Of a stretch of DNA of 34,084 bases, positions 13,554 through 21,299 are shown in pieces. The position numbers and the translations under genes were made by a program. The notes beneath the pieces are model-generated. The model was not told the DNA's origin and ran no database searches. It saw nothing but the letters and a program-made list of their open reading frames with translations. This stretch comes from a virus, in the IMG/VR virus record IMGVR_UViG_3300020207_001276, positions 1 through 34,084 of that record, one strand, 5' to 3'. Every line of letters starts with the position of its first letter. Position 1 is the stretch's first letter.

Positions 13554-15869
13554 ATGTCAAACGGTATTTACATCGTAAAACGAAACGGTTCCAAAGAGCC
13601 AATTAACATTGAAAAGATTCACAAAGTAGTAGAGTTTGCATGTGAAGGTTTAGCAGGTGTTAGTAGCAGTCAAATTGAAATGAACGCAAACTTACAATTT
13701 TACGATGGTATGAGTACTTCGGAAATACAAGAAATAATGATCCGTTCGGCAAATGATCTGATCTCTTTAGACAATCCAAACTATCAATACGCGGCGGCAC
13801 GTTTACTTTCATATGGCGTAAACAAAACAGTGTTCGGTCGTTACGAGCCAATTACACTAAAGCAAATGATTGATCTAAATATTGAGCGTGGTGTTTATGA
13901 TGCAGAGATTTTAGAAAAATATACTGAAGAAGAGCTTGCTCGTTTAGATAGTTACATTCATCATAAGCGTGACGAAAACTTTACCTACGCAGGCTTGCGT
14001 CAGGTAGTAGACAAATACCTTTGTCAGGACAGAAGCTCAGGAGAAATTTTTGAAACTCCACAATTTATGTATATGATGATTGCGGCAACACTATTTGCTA
14101 ACTATCCAAAAGAAACTCGTATGCACTACGTAAGGAGATATTATGACTCGACCTCCCTTTTTAAAATCAATATCCCAACGCCAGTCATGGCCGGTGTCCG
14201 TACACCTGTTAGACAGTTTGCTTCGTGTGTCCTTGTTGACAGTGACGATACCCTTGATAGTATCTTCGCAAGTGATATGTCAATTGGCAGGTACACAGCG
14301 CAAAGAGCAGGCATCGGAATCAACGCAGGACGCATCCGCGGAGTAAATGCTAAGATCAGAGGCGGAGAAGTCGCTCACACTGGCATTATTCCCTTCTTAA
14401 AGAAGTTTGAGGCAACTGTTAGATGTTGTACTCAGAACGGTGTTCGCGGCGGCTCTGCCACCACACACTTTCCTTTTTGGCATCAAGAGATTGAAGACAT
14501 CCTTGTGCTAAAGAACAACAAAGGCACAGAAGACAATCGTGTACGTAAATTAGACTATTCAATTCAGTTAAACAAAACAATGTACGAAAGGTTGTTATCT
14601 GGAGGAGATATTACTCTTTTCTCGCCACATGATGTGCCAGGACTATACGAAGCATACTACGGTGACCCTGCGGCATTCCAAGAGCTATATGAAAAGTACG
14701 AACGTGCTACAAGTATTAAAAAGAAGTCTATTCCAGCAATGGAATTGTTCTCTGCTCTAATTAAGGAACGTGCTGAAACAGGGCGTATCTACATTATGAA
14801 TGTTGATCATGCAAACACACACAGTTCATTCAAAGACACAGTTTACATGAGTAACCTATGTCAAGAGATTACATTACCTACTAAGCCACTACAGCATATT
14901 GATGATCCAGAAGGTGAAATTGCTTTATGTATTCTGAGTGCTATTAATGTTGGTGCTATTAAAGAGTTAGATGACTTAGAAGAACTATGTGAATTAGCAG
15001 TAAGAGCATTAGAAGAAATTATTGACTATCAGCGTTATCCAATCTTGGCCGCCGAGAAGTCAACTAAGGCAAGACGTTCGTTAGGTGTAGGATATATTGG
15101 TTTAGCACACTTCTTAGCAAAACAAAAAGTGCAATACAACGATCCACAAGCGTGGAAACTTGTACATGACTTATCAGAAGCATTCCAATACTATTTGCTA
15201 AAAGCAAGTAACACACTTGCTAAAGAGCGTGGTGCTTGCGAGTACTTTGACCGCACTAAATACAGCGACGGCATTCTGCCAATTGACACTTACAAAAAGG
15301 ATGTGGACACAATCGTTCCACACAAACTAAACTATGATTGGGATAGTCTCCGCAATGACATTAAGGAACACGGGCTCAGGCACTCAACTTTGTCCGCACA
15401 AATGCCATCGGAGAGCAGTTCCGTTGTGTCGAACGCAACAAACGGAATTGAACCACCACGTGGATACTTGTCCGTTAAGAAGTCAAAGAAAGGGCCTCTT
15501 AAGCAGATTGTTCCACAGTATCAAACACTAAAGAACCATTATACACTGCTTTGGGATATGCCAAGCAACGAAGGTTATATCAACGTTGTCGCAGTAATGC
15601 AAAAGTTCTTTGACCAAGCCATTAGTGGCAACTGGTCATACAACCCAACCCACTACGAGAACAACGAAGTGCCAATGAGTGTTATGTTACAAGACTTGTT
15701 GAATACTTATAAGTATGGATGGAAGACTTCTTACTATCAAAATACTTACGATTACAAGACTGATCCAAGTGAGATTGAAGAAGACAAACCGCAAACACAA
15801 TTATTAGATGCTGGAGTTCCTAATAGCATCGCACAAGACGGAGAAGAATGCGAAGCTTGTGCCATTTAA
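13554..15869 (+). CDS. nrdA: Ribonucleoside-diphosphate reductase class Ia, alpha subunit
   Basis: 771 aa, full length. The N-terminal ATP-cone (YIVKRNGSKEPINIEKIHKV) gives overall activity control. The active-site cysteines are in QFASCVLVD and EIALCILSAIN, with the radical cysteine in SNLCQEITLP. The di-tyrosine of the radical path is TSYYQNT. The C-terminal redox pair is CEAC, two residues apart (E. coli has four between). It makes dNDPs from NDPs with NrdB and is re-reduced by the glutaredoxin encoded two genes on. Base use at about 14140-14470 looks more GC-rich than its surroundings. Confidence 0.97.
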   Translation: MSNGIYIVKRNGSKEPINIEKIHKVVEFACEGLAGVSSSQIEMNANLQFYDGMSTSEIQEIMIRSANDLISLDNPNYQYAAARLLSYGVNKTVFGRYEPITLKQMIDLNIERGVYDAEILEKYTEEELARLDSYIHHKRDENFTYAGLRQVVDKYLCQDRSSGEIFETPQFMYMMIAATLFANYPKETRMHYVRRYYDSTSLFKINIPTPVMAGVRTPVRQFASCVLVDSDDTLDSIFASDMSIGRYTAQRAGIGINAGRIRGVNAKIRGGEVAHTGIIPFLKKFEATVRCCTQNGVRGGSATTHFPFWHQEIEDILVLKNNKGTEDNRVRKLDYSIQLNKTMYERLLSGGDITLFSPHDVPGLYEAYYGDPAAFQELYEKYERATSIKKKSIPAMELFSALIKERAETGRIYIMNVDHANTHSSFKDTVYMSNLCQEITLPTKPLQHIDDPEGEIALCILSAINVGAIKELDDLEELCELAVRALEEIIDYQRYPILAAEKSTKARRSLGVGYIGLAHFLAKQKVQYNDPQAWKLVHDLSEAFQYYLLKASNTLAKERGACEYFDRTKYSDGILPIDTYKKDVDTIVPHKLNYDWDSLRNDIKEHGLRHSTLSAQMPSESSSVVSNATNGIEPPRGYLSVKKSKKGPLKQIVPQYQTLKNHYTLLWDMPSNEGYINVVAVMQKFFDQAISGNWSYNPTHYENNEVPMSVMLQDLLNTYKYGWKTSYYQNTYDYKTDPSEIEEDKPQTQLLDAGVPNSIAQDGEECEACAI

Positions 15870-15871
15870 GG

Positions 15872-15900
15872 TTGACAAGTAACTGCAATGATAGTATTAT
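15872..15900 (+). promoter_or_regulatory. Sigma70-type promoter before nrdB
   Basis: TTGACA (15872-15877), 17 bases, TATTAT (15895-15900), in the short nrdA-nrdB gap. It gives nrdB and grx their own transcript; AAGGAAGG is the ribosome site. Confidence 0.8.
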
Positions 15901-15924
15901 AGAAGAAGTATAAGGAAGGTTTTA

Positions 15925-17028
15925 ATGGCTAAAACAGTATTTAATAAGGACAAAGTAGACTTCACAAAACAGAATATGTTTTTTGGAGCAGACCAAAACA
16001 CTCAACGATATGATGTTTTTAAGTTTCCAGTGTTTGATAAACTTAATCAAACAATGCTGGGGTATTTTTGGCGACCGGAAGAAGTTTCTCTGCAAAAGGA
16101 CAGAGCAGACTATGCACAGTTTCGTCCAGAACAGAAACACATCTTTACTGCAAACTTAAAGTACCAAACACTGTTAGACAGTGTACAGGGTCGTGGACCT
16201 TGTTTGGCTTTCTTGCCACACGTAAGTTTGCCAGAGCTTGAAGGGTGTATTGTTACTTGGGACTTCTTTGAAACTATTCACTCACGTTCGTATACACACA
16301 TTATGAAAAATGTGTATCCAGATCCTACAGAAGTTTTTGATACTATTTTAGATGACAAAAAGATTCTTGCTCGTGCGCAAAGTGTTACAAAATACTATGA
16401 CGAATTTAACGATGCCGCTGATGCGTTTATGCATCGTAAAGAAGGCAATATGCGTGACGTTAAAAAGAAACTGTACCTTGCTATGCAAACTGTAAACATT
16501 CTTGAAGGACTGCGTTTCTATGTAAGTTTTGCGTGTACTTTTGGTTTTGGAGAACTAAAACTAATGGAAGGCTCTGCAAAGATTATTTCACTAATTGCAC
16601 GTGACGAAGCACAGCACCTTGCACTAAGCACACATGTTCTTAAACTTTGGGCTCAAGGCAAAGATGATCCAGAAATGGCTAAAATTGCTAAAGAGTGCGA
16701 AGCTGAAGTATATGACTTATGGCGTGAGTGTGTTGCAGAAGAAAAAGACTGGGCAGACTATCTATTTAAAGATGGTTCAATGATTGGTCTTAATGCTACA
16801 CTTCTACATCAATATGTAGAGTACATTGCAAACAGACGTTTAAAAGCATTGGGATTAAATGCTATCTTTGATGCTCCAGTAAACACTAATCCACTTCCGT
16901 GGACACAACATTGGTTGAGCTCATCAGGCTTACAAGTTGCTCCACAAGAAACAGAAGTGGAGTCGTACATCATCGGCGGCATTAAACAAGACGTTGATAA
17001 AGATTCACTTAAAGGATTTAGTTTATGA
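15925..17028 (+). CDS. nrdB: Ribonucleoside-diphosphate reductase class Ia, beta subunit
   Basis: 367 aa. The di-iron and radical centre is visible: an Asp in VTWDFFETIH with Glu and His in the same helix, the radical Tyr in HSRSYTHIM, and a second Glu/His pair in ARDEAQHLAL. The end (SLKGFSL) should be the tail that docks into NrdA. It generates the tyrosyl radical used by NrdA. It overlaps grx by four bases (ATGA). No truncation or missing ligand is seen. Confidence 0.97.
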   Translation: MAKTVFNKDKVDFTKQNMFFGADQNTQRYDVFKFPVFDKLNQTMLGYFWRPEEVSLQKDRADYAQFRPEQKHIFTANLKYQTLLDSVQGRGPCLAFLPHVSLPELEGCIVTWDFFETIHSRSYTHIMKNVYPDPTEVFDTILDDKKILARAQSVTKYYDEFNDAADAFMHRKEGNMRDVKKKLYLAMQTVNILEGLRFYVSFACTFGFGELKLMEGSAKIISLIARDEAQHLALSTHVLKLWAQGKDDPEMAKIAKECEAEVYDLWRECVAEEKDWADYLFKDGSMIGLNATLLHQYVEYIANRRLKALGLNAIFDAPVNTNPLPWTQHWLSSSGLQVAPQETEVESYIIGGIKQDVDKDSLKGFSL

Positions 17029-17282
17029 TAGAAATTTATGGAAAACCAATGTGTCCGTATTGTGATAAAGCAAAGGCACTTTGTGAAAGACGTGATTTTA
17101 AATATACATACAAATCACTTGGTACTGACTACTCAAAGGAAGAACTATTAGAAAACTTCCCAGGTGCTCGTACTGTACCACAGATTAAAATTAATGGTAC
17201 AACAATAGGCGGATACGATCAATTTGTACAGTATCTTGACGAAACAGGCTATAACGGAACAGGCCACACAGTAGGACATTAA
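17025..17282 (+). CDS. grx: Glutaredoxin (RNR reductant)
   Basis: 85 aa. The active site is CPYC at 10-13, with the cis-proline motif RTVPQIKING and glutathione-binding GGYDQF. It reduces the C-terminal cysteines of NrdA with electrons from glutathione. Translational coupling to nrdB makes this function very likely. The C-terminal tail GTGHTVGH is slightly longer than in minimal glutaredoxins and contains two His. Confidence 0.95.
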   Translation: MIEIYGKPMCPYCDKAKALCERRDFKYTYKSLGTDYSKEELLENFPGARTVPQIKINGTTIGGYDQFVQYLDETGYNGTGHTVGH

Positions 17283-17283
17283 T

Positions 17284-17571
17284 ATGCTAATTGAAACCCC
17301 ATATAAGGAAGGCGATACAGTATCACTTAAATTAAGTTCGGGAGAAGAAATTGTTGCTCGTCTCGATAAAGAAGATGATACATATTACACACTAAAGAAA
17401 CCTATGGTTTTAATTGCTCAAGCAGAAGGTTTAGGATTAGCACCTTATATGTTTAGTGTAAATCCAGATAACAAATTTATGCTACGAGTTACTTCAGTAA
17501 GTTGTGTATCTAAAACACAAGAAGAAATTAGTAAACAATACACTGCTACTACATCTGGGATTGTAACTTAA
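17284..17571 (+). CDS. LSm/Sm-like small beta-barrel protein, 95 aa
   Basis: The sequence KEGDTVSLKLSSGEEIVARLDKEDD followed by a KKPMVL strand resembles the Sm1 part of an LSm barrel. Then GLGLAPYMFSVNPDNKFMLRVTSV. I recall it as a conserved protein of marine T4-like phages next to RNR or baseplate genes, with no proven role. The stop overlaps the PAAR start by one base. RNA binding is only a possibility from fold resemblance. Confidence 0.65.
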   Translation: MLIETPYKEGDTVSLKLSSGEEIVARLDKEDDTYYTLKKPMVLIAQAEGLGLAPYMFSVNPDNKFMLRVTSVSCVSKTQEEISKQYTATTSGIVT

Positions 17572-17879
17572 TGCCTGCGGTAAGTAGAGTTGGTGATGAA
17601 CTAAACACAGGTCACGGCTGTGATGGAACGACTACTATTGACGCTCCTAACACAGACGGAACAGTTCACGCTAATAATATAGATGTAATTGTTATTGGCG
17701 CACCAACAGTGTCGCACAATATACCAAGCGGAGATGATTGTGTAGCACATACTGACGTTACCAAAGAAGGATCTCCAAATGTCTTTATAAACGAAATTGC
17801 AGTGTCACGAAAAACAGACTCTACTGATTCTGGTAACATGATCGAAGGCAGTCCTAACGTATTTGCTAATGGTGACTAA
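17571..17879 (+). CDS. PAAR-repeat spike-tip protein
   Basis: 102 aa. It begins MPAVSRVGDELNTGHGCDG and has two GSPNVF(I/A)N repeats with histidines placed to bind metal at the tip (GHG, SHN and AHT). That is the PAAR fold that caps the central spike of contractile tails (T4 gp5.4). It would sit at the very end of the baseplate and pierce the outer membrane. It overlaps both neighbours by one base. Good match in length and motif order. Confidence 0.88.
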   Translation: MPAVSRVGDELNTGHGCDGTTTIDAPNTDGTVHANNIDVIVIGAPTVSHNIPSGDDCVAHTDVTKEGSPNVFINEIAVSRKTDSTDSGNMIEGSPNVFANGD

Positions 17880-18184
17880 TGAACGTAAATGAAGGTGATA
17901 AAGCAGTCATTATCTTTTCAGTAAATCCTGCAAATGTAGGGCGTGTTGTTAATGTTGCTGAGTATATTGGCAAATTTAACGAACGTGAACAATTTCAATT
18001 TAGAGGTATGCCGTGTATGGCAATGGTAACTGATCACCATTGGTGGATCGAAGCAGATGATTTAGATATACAATTAGGACCAAGTCCAAGAGCGTACATC
18101 GCAGACAGTTGGCTACGCAAGATTGTCCCACCAGACGAAAAACTTTCTAACAAACAAGAAAAAGAACTTGACATTACTGTATAG
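17879..18184 (+). CDS. Hypothetical protein, 101 aa
   Basis: Coupled to the PAAR gene by one base. It starts MNVNEGDKAVIIFSVNPANVG, a KOW/SH3-like beta opening. It continues with MVTDHHWWIEADDLDIQLG and YIADSWLRKIVPPDEK. No signal or membrane segment. Its conserved-looking barrel and its place behind the spike tip make a baseplate accessory possible. It ends just before the tmRNA promoter. Confidence 0.65.
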   Translation: MNVNEGDKAVIIFSVNPANVGRVVNVAEYIGKFNEREQFQFRGMPCMAMVTDHHWWIEADDLDIQLGPSPRAYIADSWLRKIVPPDEKLSNKQEKELDITV

Positions 18185-18190
18185 TGATGT

Positions 18191-18198
18191 TATAAATA
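18191..18198 (+). promoter_or_regulatory. T4-like late promoter for tmRNA
   Basis: A perfect TATAAATA lies directly before the tmRNA; transcription would start near 18204. It is the best consensus late box on the + strand in the window. Confidence 0.75.
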
Positions 18199-18203
18199 AA
18201 CTG

Positions 18204-18446
18204 TAACGTTGAAGCCAATCAACGACGAACTGGACCCGGGGGCGGTACCCGGCGGCTCCACCATAAACACATTTACTGAGTGTGCTTATGATGGGGCCGA
18301 ACTTAGGATCGACAGGCGTAATAGAGAACGTGGAGTTACCGGTAGGCGAGACCGTAAATCAGCAAACACTACAAACGCAAACGAAAACTTTGCATTAGCG
18401 GCTTGATCGCTACGGGGTAGTTATACCTTGTTACCAAAAATAGCAG
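18204..18446 (+). ncRNA. ssrA: Permuted (two-piece) tmRNA
   Basis: The acceptor piece comes first. It has a T-stem CCGGG/CCCGG (18236-18240, 18248-18252) with loop GGCGGUA, acceptor strand CGGCTCC (18253-18259), then A and an encoded CCA (18261-18263). A 29-base spacer follows, to be removed. The coding piece begins GGGGCCG (18293-18299) and pairs with the acceptor strand, including a G3-U70 wobble, the alanyl-tRNA synthetase signal. The tag frame 18362-18406 encodes ANTTNANENFALAA and TGA. tmRNA frees stalled ribosomes and tags products for Clp proteolysis. Permuted forms are known in alphaproteobacteria and some cyanobacteria. Exact ends are estimates. Confidence 0.93.
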
Positions 18447-18475
18447 GAAAGGGTGCTTCGGCACCTTTTCTTTTG
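18447..18475 (+). terminator. Rho-independent terminator after tmRNA
   Basis: The stem GGTGC-TTCG-GCACC is extended by AAA/TTT pairs, with a UUCG-type tetraloop and a TTTTCTTTT tail. It ends the tmRNA transcript just before the next late box. Confidence 0.9.
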
Positions 18476-18476
18476 A

Positions 18477-18483
18477 CTAAATA
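18477..18483 (+). promoter_or_regulatory. Late-type promoter box CTAAATA
   Basis: CTAAATAATATG lies 33 bases before ATG 18516, with AGAGAGGG as ribosome site. Confidence 0.55.
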
Positions 18484-18515
18484 ATATGGGCATATTACTT
18501 AGAGAGGGTTTCTAA

Positions 18516-19001
18516 ATGACACAAAATGAATATGATGTAAAAGTTATCAAAGTAGTTGATGGCGACACAGTTGATGTAGATATTAACTTAGGGTTTGGCG
18601 TAACACTAACTGACGAGCGTGTACGCATTATGGGCATTGACACACCAGAGTCACGCACAAGCGACAAAGTAGAAGATTTATTTGGCGAAGCGGCTAAAGC
18701 ACGTCTTAAAGAACTTATGAAGCATGGTGGCAAACTTATTACCACAGAAGACAAGCACGGCGAAGATATGAAAGGCAAGTTTGGACGTATCCTGGGTGAC
18801 TTTTATGTAGAGCGTTACGAAGGACAAAAAGAGCGTGTTACAGATATTCTTATTGAAGAAGGACATGCAGTAGCATATTTTGGCGGAAGCAAAGAAGAAG
18901 TTCAAATGAAGCATATGGCAAACAGAGCTAAACTACTTCGCGAAGGTATTGTAAGCCAAGAAGATTATGATGCGGCTGTTAAGTTAATGGAAGGCAAATG
19001 A
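18516..19001 (+). CDS. Staphylococcal-nuclease-like (thermonuclease) protein
   Basis: 161 aa. Catalytic signature: VVDGDTVDVD (Ca-binding Asp), RVRIMGIDTPESR (Arg, Asp and Glu) and KFGRILGDF (second Arg). These are the residues that make SNase a Ca-dependent nuclease of DNA and RNA. No export signal is present, so it acts inside the infected cell or after lysis. Host nucleic-acid breakdown or processing is likely. It has its own late box and is followed by a sigma70-type promoter. Confidence 0.92.
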   Translation: MTQNEYDVKVIKVVDGDTVDVDINLGFGVTLTDERVRIMGIDTPESRTSDKVEDLFGEAAKARLKELMKHGGKLITTEDKHGEDMKGKFGRILGDFYVERYEGQKERVTDILIEEGHAVAYFGGSKEEVQMKHMANRAKLLREGIVSQEDYDAAVKLMEGK

Positions 19002-19048
19002 TTTTGGTAAACTAATTATTTGACTTTGTAACAATATTGCGCTATAGT
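19001..19048 (+). promoter_or_regulatory. Sigma70-type promoter with inverted upstream element
   Basis: TTGACT (19020-19025), 17 bases, TATAGT (19043-19048). ATTTTGGTAAAC (19001-19012) is the exact reverse complement of GTTTACCAAAAT found at 20412-20423 before another promoter. Confidence 0.8.
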
Positions 19049-19093
19049 ATAGTTATGTTAAACTTAATAACAATAATAATAAGGAGTATAACA

Positions 19094-19360
19094 ATGGCTA
19101 AAACAAAAAGCACAATTGGAACAAAGTTCTTTAGAGAAGGAACTCAAAATCAAAAAATCTTACAAAAATACTGGGGAAATGGTAAAACATTTACTACATT
19201 TGACTTAGAAGATAAGTTAGATATTATGAGCCCAGGTGCAAGATTAACTGAGCTAAGAGAAGCTGGTTTTGACGTAAGAGTAGTAAATTCTAACTCAAAT
19301 GACATGCCAGGTAGACCTCAGGCTACATACAAAATCATGAAAAGAAGAGCATACGCATAA
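19094..19360 (+). CDS. Winged-helix/HTH small DNA-binding protein, 88 aa
   Basis: I choose ATG 19094 because AAGGAG lies at the right distance; the longer frame from 19037 would begin inside the promoter region. The sequence TFTTFDLEDKLDIMSPGARLTELREAGFDVRVV has the helix-turn-helix-plus-wing pattern of small phage winged-helix proteins. A basic C-terminal end follows (YKIMKRRAYA). With its own host-type promoter it is a candidate early regulator. Confidence 0.75.
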   Translation: MAKTKSTIGTKFFREGTQNQKILQKYWGNGKTFTTFDLEDKLDIMSPGARLTELREAGFDVRVVNSNSNDMPGRPQATYKIMKRRAYA

Positions 19361-19373
19361 TCTTTTCAGGTCT

Positions 19374-19415
19374 TTTACCAAAATAATTGACATTTAAATA
19401 AAACCCTGCTATACT
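19374..19415 (+). promoter_or_regulatory. Sigma70-type promoter with TTTACCAAAAT element
   Basis: TTTACCAAAAT (19374-19384), TTGACA (19387-19392), 17 bases, TATACT (19410-19415). Start expected near 19422. The spacer holds the left arm of the inverted repeat described next. Confidence 0.85.
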
Positions 19416-19448
19416 AATAGAGTAATAATTAGAAAGCAGGGTTTTATT
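19397..19448 (+). repeat. 13-bp perfect inverted repeat enclosing the promoter -10 and covering the ribosome site
   Basis: AATAAAACCCTGC (19397-19409) and GCAGGGTTTTATT (19436-19448) flank 26 bases that hold the -10 box. The right arm includes the AGGG ribosome site of the next gene. Only transcripts coming from upstream contain both arms; those from the internal promoter lack the left arm. Confidence 0.85.
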
Positions 19449-19904
19449 ATGACTATGAGCTTAGTACGTGGCTTGACCACACTGAACACTAAGAAACGCA
19501 AATCTAAAATGACTAAAGCAAAACATGAGCGTTTAGTCCAGCAACATCGTGAACATAATAAACGTATGAAACAACTAAATTGTCATGGCAATATAATGAC
19601 ATTTGACGAATATGTAGATTATGTACACGGAACATACAAACCTAAAAGTAAGCCAACTGCAACTAATTATAGTTGGAGTGATCATCACGGCTATACCAGA
19701 CAAACAGAACATATTCCAAGTCTAACAACAGAAGCAAGTTTTAGTCCTGCAACTAAAAAAGAATCTATGCAATACACAGGCGAACGTAAACTTGTAGGTA
19801 TTGCTATGATGCACAAATCAAATCTTGTTCCTGTATTTGCAGATGAAGATGACAAAGACGGTTCTAAACAAGCAACTGAAATCGCGCAGATGCGCCGCAA
19901 CTAA
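19449..19904 (+). CDS. Basic hypothetical protein, 151 aa
   Basis: Starts at ATG 19449 directly after the inverted repeat (a second ATG at 19455 is possible). The N-terminus SLVRGLTTLNTKKRKSKMTKAKHERLVQQH is strongly basic. FDEYVDYVHGTYKP and a His-rich middle (SDHHGYTR) follow, and the C-terminus is acidic. I recall relatives in marine T4-like phages with no known role. The regulated-looking leader suggests timed synthesis early in infection. Confidence 0.72.
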   Translation: MTMSLVRGLTTLNTKKRKSKMTKAKHERLVQQHREHNKRMKQLNCHGNIMTFDEYVDYVHGTYKPKSKPTATNYSWSDHHGYTRQTEHIPSLTTEASFSPATKKESMQYTGERKLVGIAMMHKSNLVPVFADEDDKDGSKQATEIAQMRRN

Positions 19905-19914
19905 AAGGTTAACA

Positions 19915-20412
19915 ATGAAAAATTTTCTTACAGCACTTGTTTTAATTCTATCTGCCTCTACAGCACAGGCAAATATGAATGTTCTATTTAAAGCTGAAAA
20001 CGAACCACAAGCGTGGTGTTTGGCACAAAATGTTTATTATGAATCACGGGGAAGTAGTTTAGCTGATCAAGCGGCTGTTGCTGATGTTGTATTAAATCGT
20101 GTCGAAGACGCTCGTTATCCAAATTCAATTTGCGGAGTTGTAAAACAAGGACGACAGTATGCAAGTGGACAAATGATTCGTAACCAGTGTCAGTTTAGTT
20201 GGTATTGCGATGGTAAAAGTGATTATCCTCGTGATAAAGAAGCATGGACTAAAGCACAACAGATAGCATATATGATGCTTTATTATAAGGATTATCGTGG
20301 TATTACAGAAGGTGCAACACACTATCATGCAGATTACGTTGCACCAAAATGGGCTAAAGATATGACTTTAATTGGACGTATTGGTAATCATATTTTCTAT
20401 CGATGGAAGTAG
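19915..20412 (+). CDS. Secreted SleB/CwlJ-type cell wall hydrolase
   Basis: The start at ATG 19915 is favoured because it gives a clean signal peptide, MKNFLTALVLILSASTAQA, and has AAGG upstream; the longer frame has none. The mature domain WCLAQNVYYESRGSS...VADVVLNRVEDARYP is the Hydrolase_2 (SleB) family, with the catalytic Glu in YYESRG. It then has CQFSWYCDG and GATHYHADYVAPKWA. It should cut peptidoglycan from the periplasm; phages use such enzymes for lysis. 165 aa. Confidence 0.9.
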   Translation: MKNFLTALVLILSASTAQANMNVLFKAENEPQAWCLAQNVYYESRGSSLADQAAVADVVLNRVEDARYPNSICGVVKQGRQYASGQMIRNQCQFSWYCDGKSDYPRDKEAWTKAQQIAYMMLYYKDYRGITEGATHYHADYVAPKWAKDMTLIGRIGNHIFYRWK

Positions 20413-20455
20413 TTTACCAAAATCACTTGACTTTTAAGTATTAGGCAGTTATAAT
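20413..20455 (+). promoter_or_regulatory. Sigma70-type promoter with TTTACCAAAAT element
   Basis: TTTACCAAAAT (20413-20423), TTGACT (20427-20432), 17 bases, TATAAT (20450-20455). It reads into the lipoprotein cluster. Confidence 0.87.
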
Positions 20456-20491
20456 ATAAGAACAATGAAAAATGCTTTTATGGAGGCAAAT

Positions 20492-21007
20492 ATGAAAGGC
20501 ACACTTAAGGCGCTTGCCGCTACAGCAATAGTAGTCACAATGGCTGGTTGTAGCAGTATGCAAGAAATTGAAATACGTGAAACTAAAGCACACCCTAACT
20601 GGTATGTTGATTGCGAACAAATTGGTTCGGAAGGCTTCTTGTTTTGGAAAGACGATTATGCTTATGCATGTGGTATGGGAGAAAGTCGTTTTGAACAAGC
20701 ATCAGAAGCACAAGCATATGCGTTTGCTGTGAAAGGCTTTGCAGAACGTATTAACGGCACAGTAAATAGTAAAACTGTTGTAAGCATCGAAGACGAGTCA
20801 CGTTCAACTCTTACAAGAGTAGAACACTCAGTTAGCGATACAGTTATTCGAGAACATCTTGAAGTAAAACGTTATGCATATGAACTTGGTAACACTGGCA
20901 GAGTACATACATATGTACGAATTAAAATGCCATTAGATGTTTTTGATAGACTAATCACAGAGGCTAAAGATGCAAAGACTACTGGCATTAGCACTGCTTC
21001 TAATTAG
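20492..21007 (+). CDS. LPP20-like lipoprotein
   Basis: I take ATG 20492, because GGAGG lies eight bases upstream and the lipoprotein signal MKGTLKALAATAIVVTMAGC fits, over 20465. The lipobox is MAGC (Cys20). The mature part has YACGMGESRFEQASEAQAYAFAVKGFAERINGTVNSK, the repeated-Ala pattern of the LPP20/FlgP-like lipoprotein domain. It also has a long beta segment (SRSTLTRVEHSVSDTVIREHLEV). It should be anchored in the outer membrane of the infected host. First of three overlapping lipoprotein genes. Confidence 0.8.
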   Translation: MKGTLKALAATAIVVTMAGCSSMQEIEIRETKAHPNWYVDCEQIGSEGFLFWKDDYAYACGMGESRFEQASEAQAYAFAVKGFAERINGTVNSKTVVSIEDESRSTLTRVEHSVSDTVIREHLEVKRYAYELGNTGRVHTYVRIKMPLDVFDRLITEAKDAKTTGISTASN

Positions 21008-21299
21008 TGTAACTGGTTGTTCAACACACCAAGTATATCAATCTGAACAACAGTATTGTTATACTGAAGAAACTATTGTTAATATTGATGGTAAAGCATC
21101 AACAAAAACAGTAGTTGAATGTTCGGACAAACCTAAAGTACATCATCTTAATCGAGATATAGGTGTTGCAGGTATGTGTAGTAGTTACAATAAACAAGTA
21201 GTTCGTCCTAATGGTCAAACTATGAATATTAAAGGAGTAATGTGTCGTGACAAACTTACTGGCAAGTGGGTTCCTGCTGATCCTAACCTTAGTTATTAG
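20970..21299 (+). CDS. Lipoprotein, 109 aa
   Basis: Lipobox VTGC (Cys17) after MQRLLALALLLIS. The mature part is small with five more cysteines (YCYTEE, VECSDK, GMCSSYN, MCRDK and similar), likely disulfide-bonded. It overlaps the end of the previous gene by 38 bases and the start of the next by 53, all in different frames. Family not recognised. Placement suggests a set of envelope proteins made together, perhaps to alter the host surface. Confidence 0.75.
   Translation: MQRLLALALLLISVTGCSTHQVYQSEQQYCYTEETIVNIDGKASTKTVVECSDKPKVHHLNRDIGVAGMCSSYNKQVVRPNGQTMNIKGVMCRDKLTGKWVPADPNLSY

Noticed and set aside
13554-17282. Cyanophage identity based on RNR, Hsp20 and bilin genes
   Set aside because: No photosystem or other photosynthesis genes are present, and rDsrA and GuaC do not fit a usual cyanophage.
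18209-18406. 65-codon open frame ending in the residues NENFALAA
   Set aside because: It is the tmRNA read as protein; only the last 14 codons are translated as the tag.
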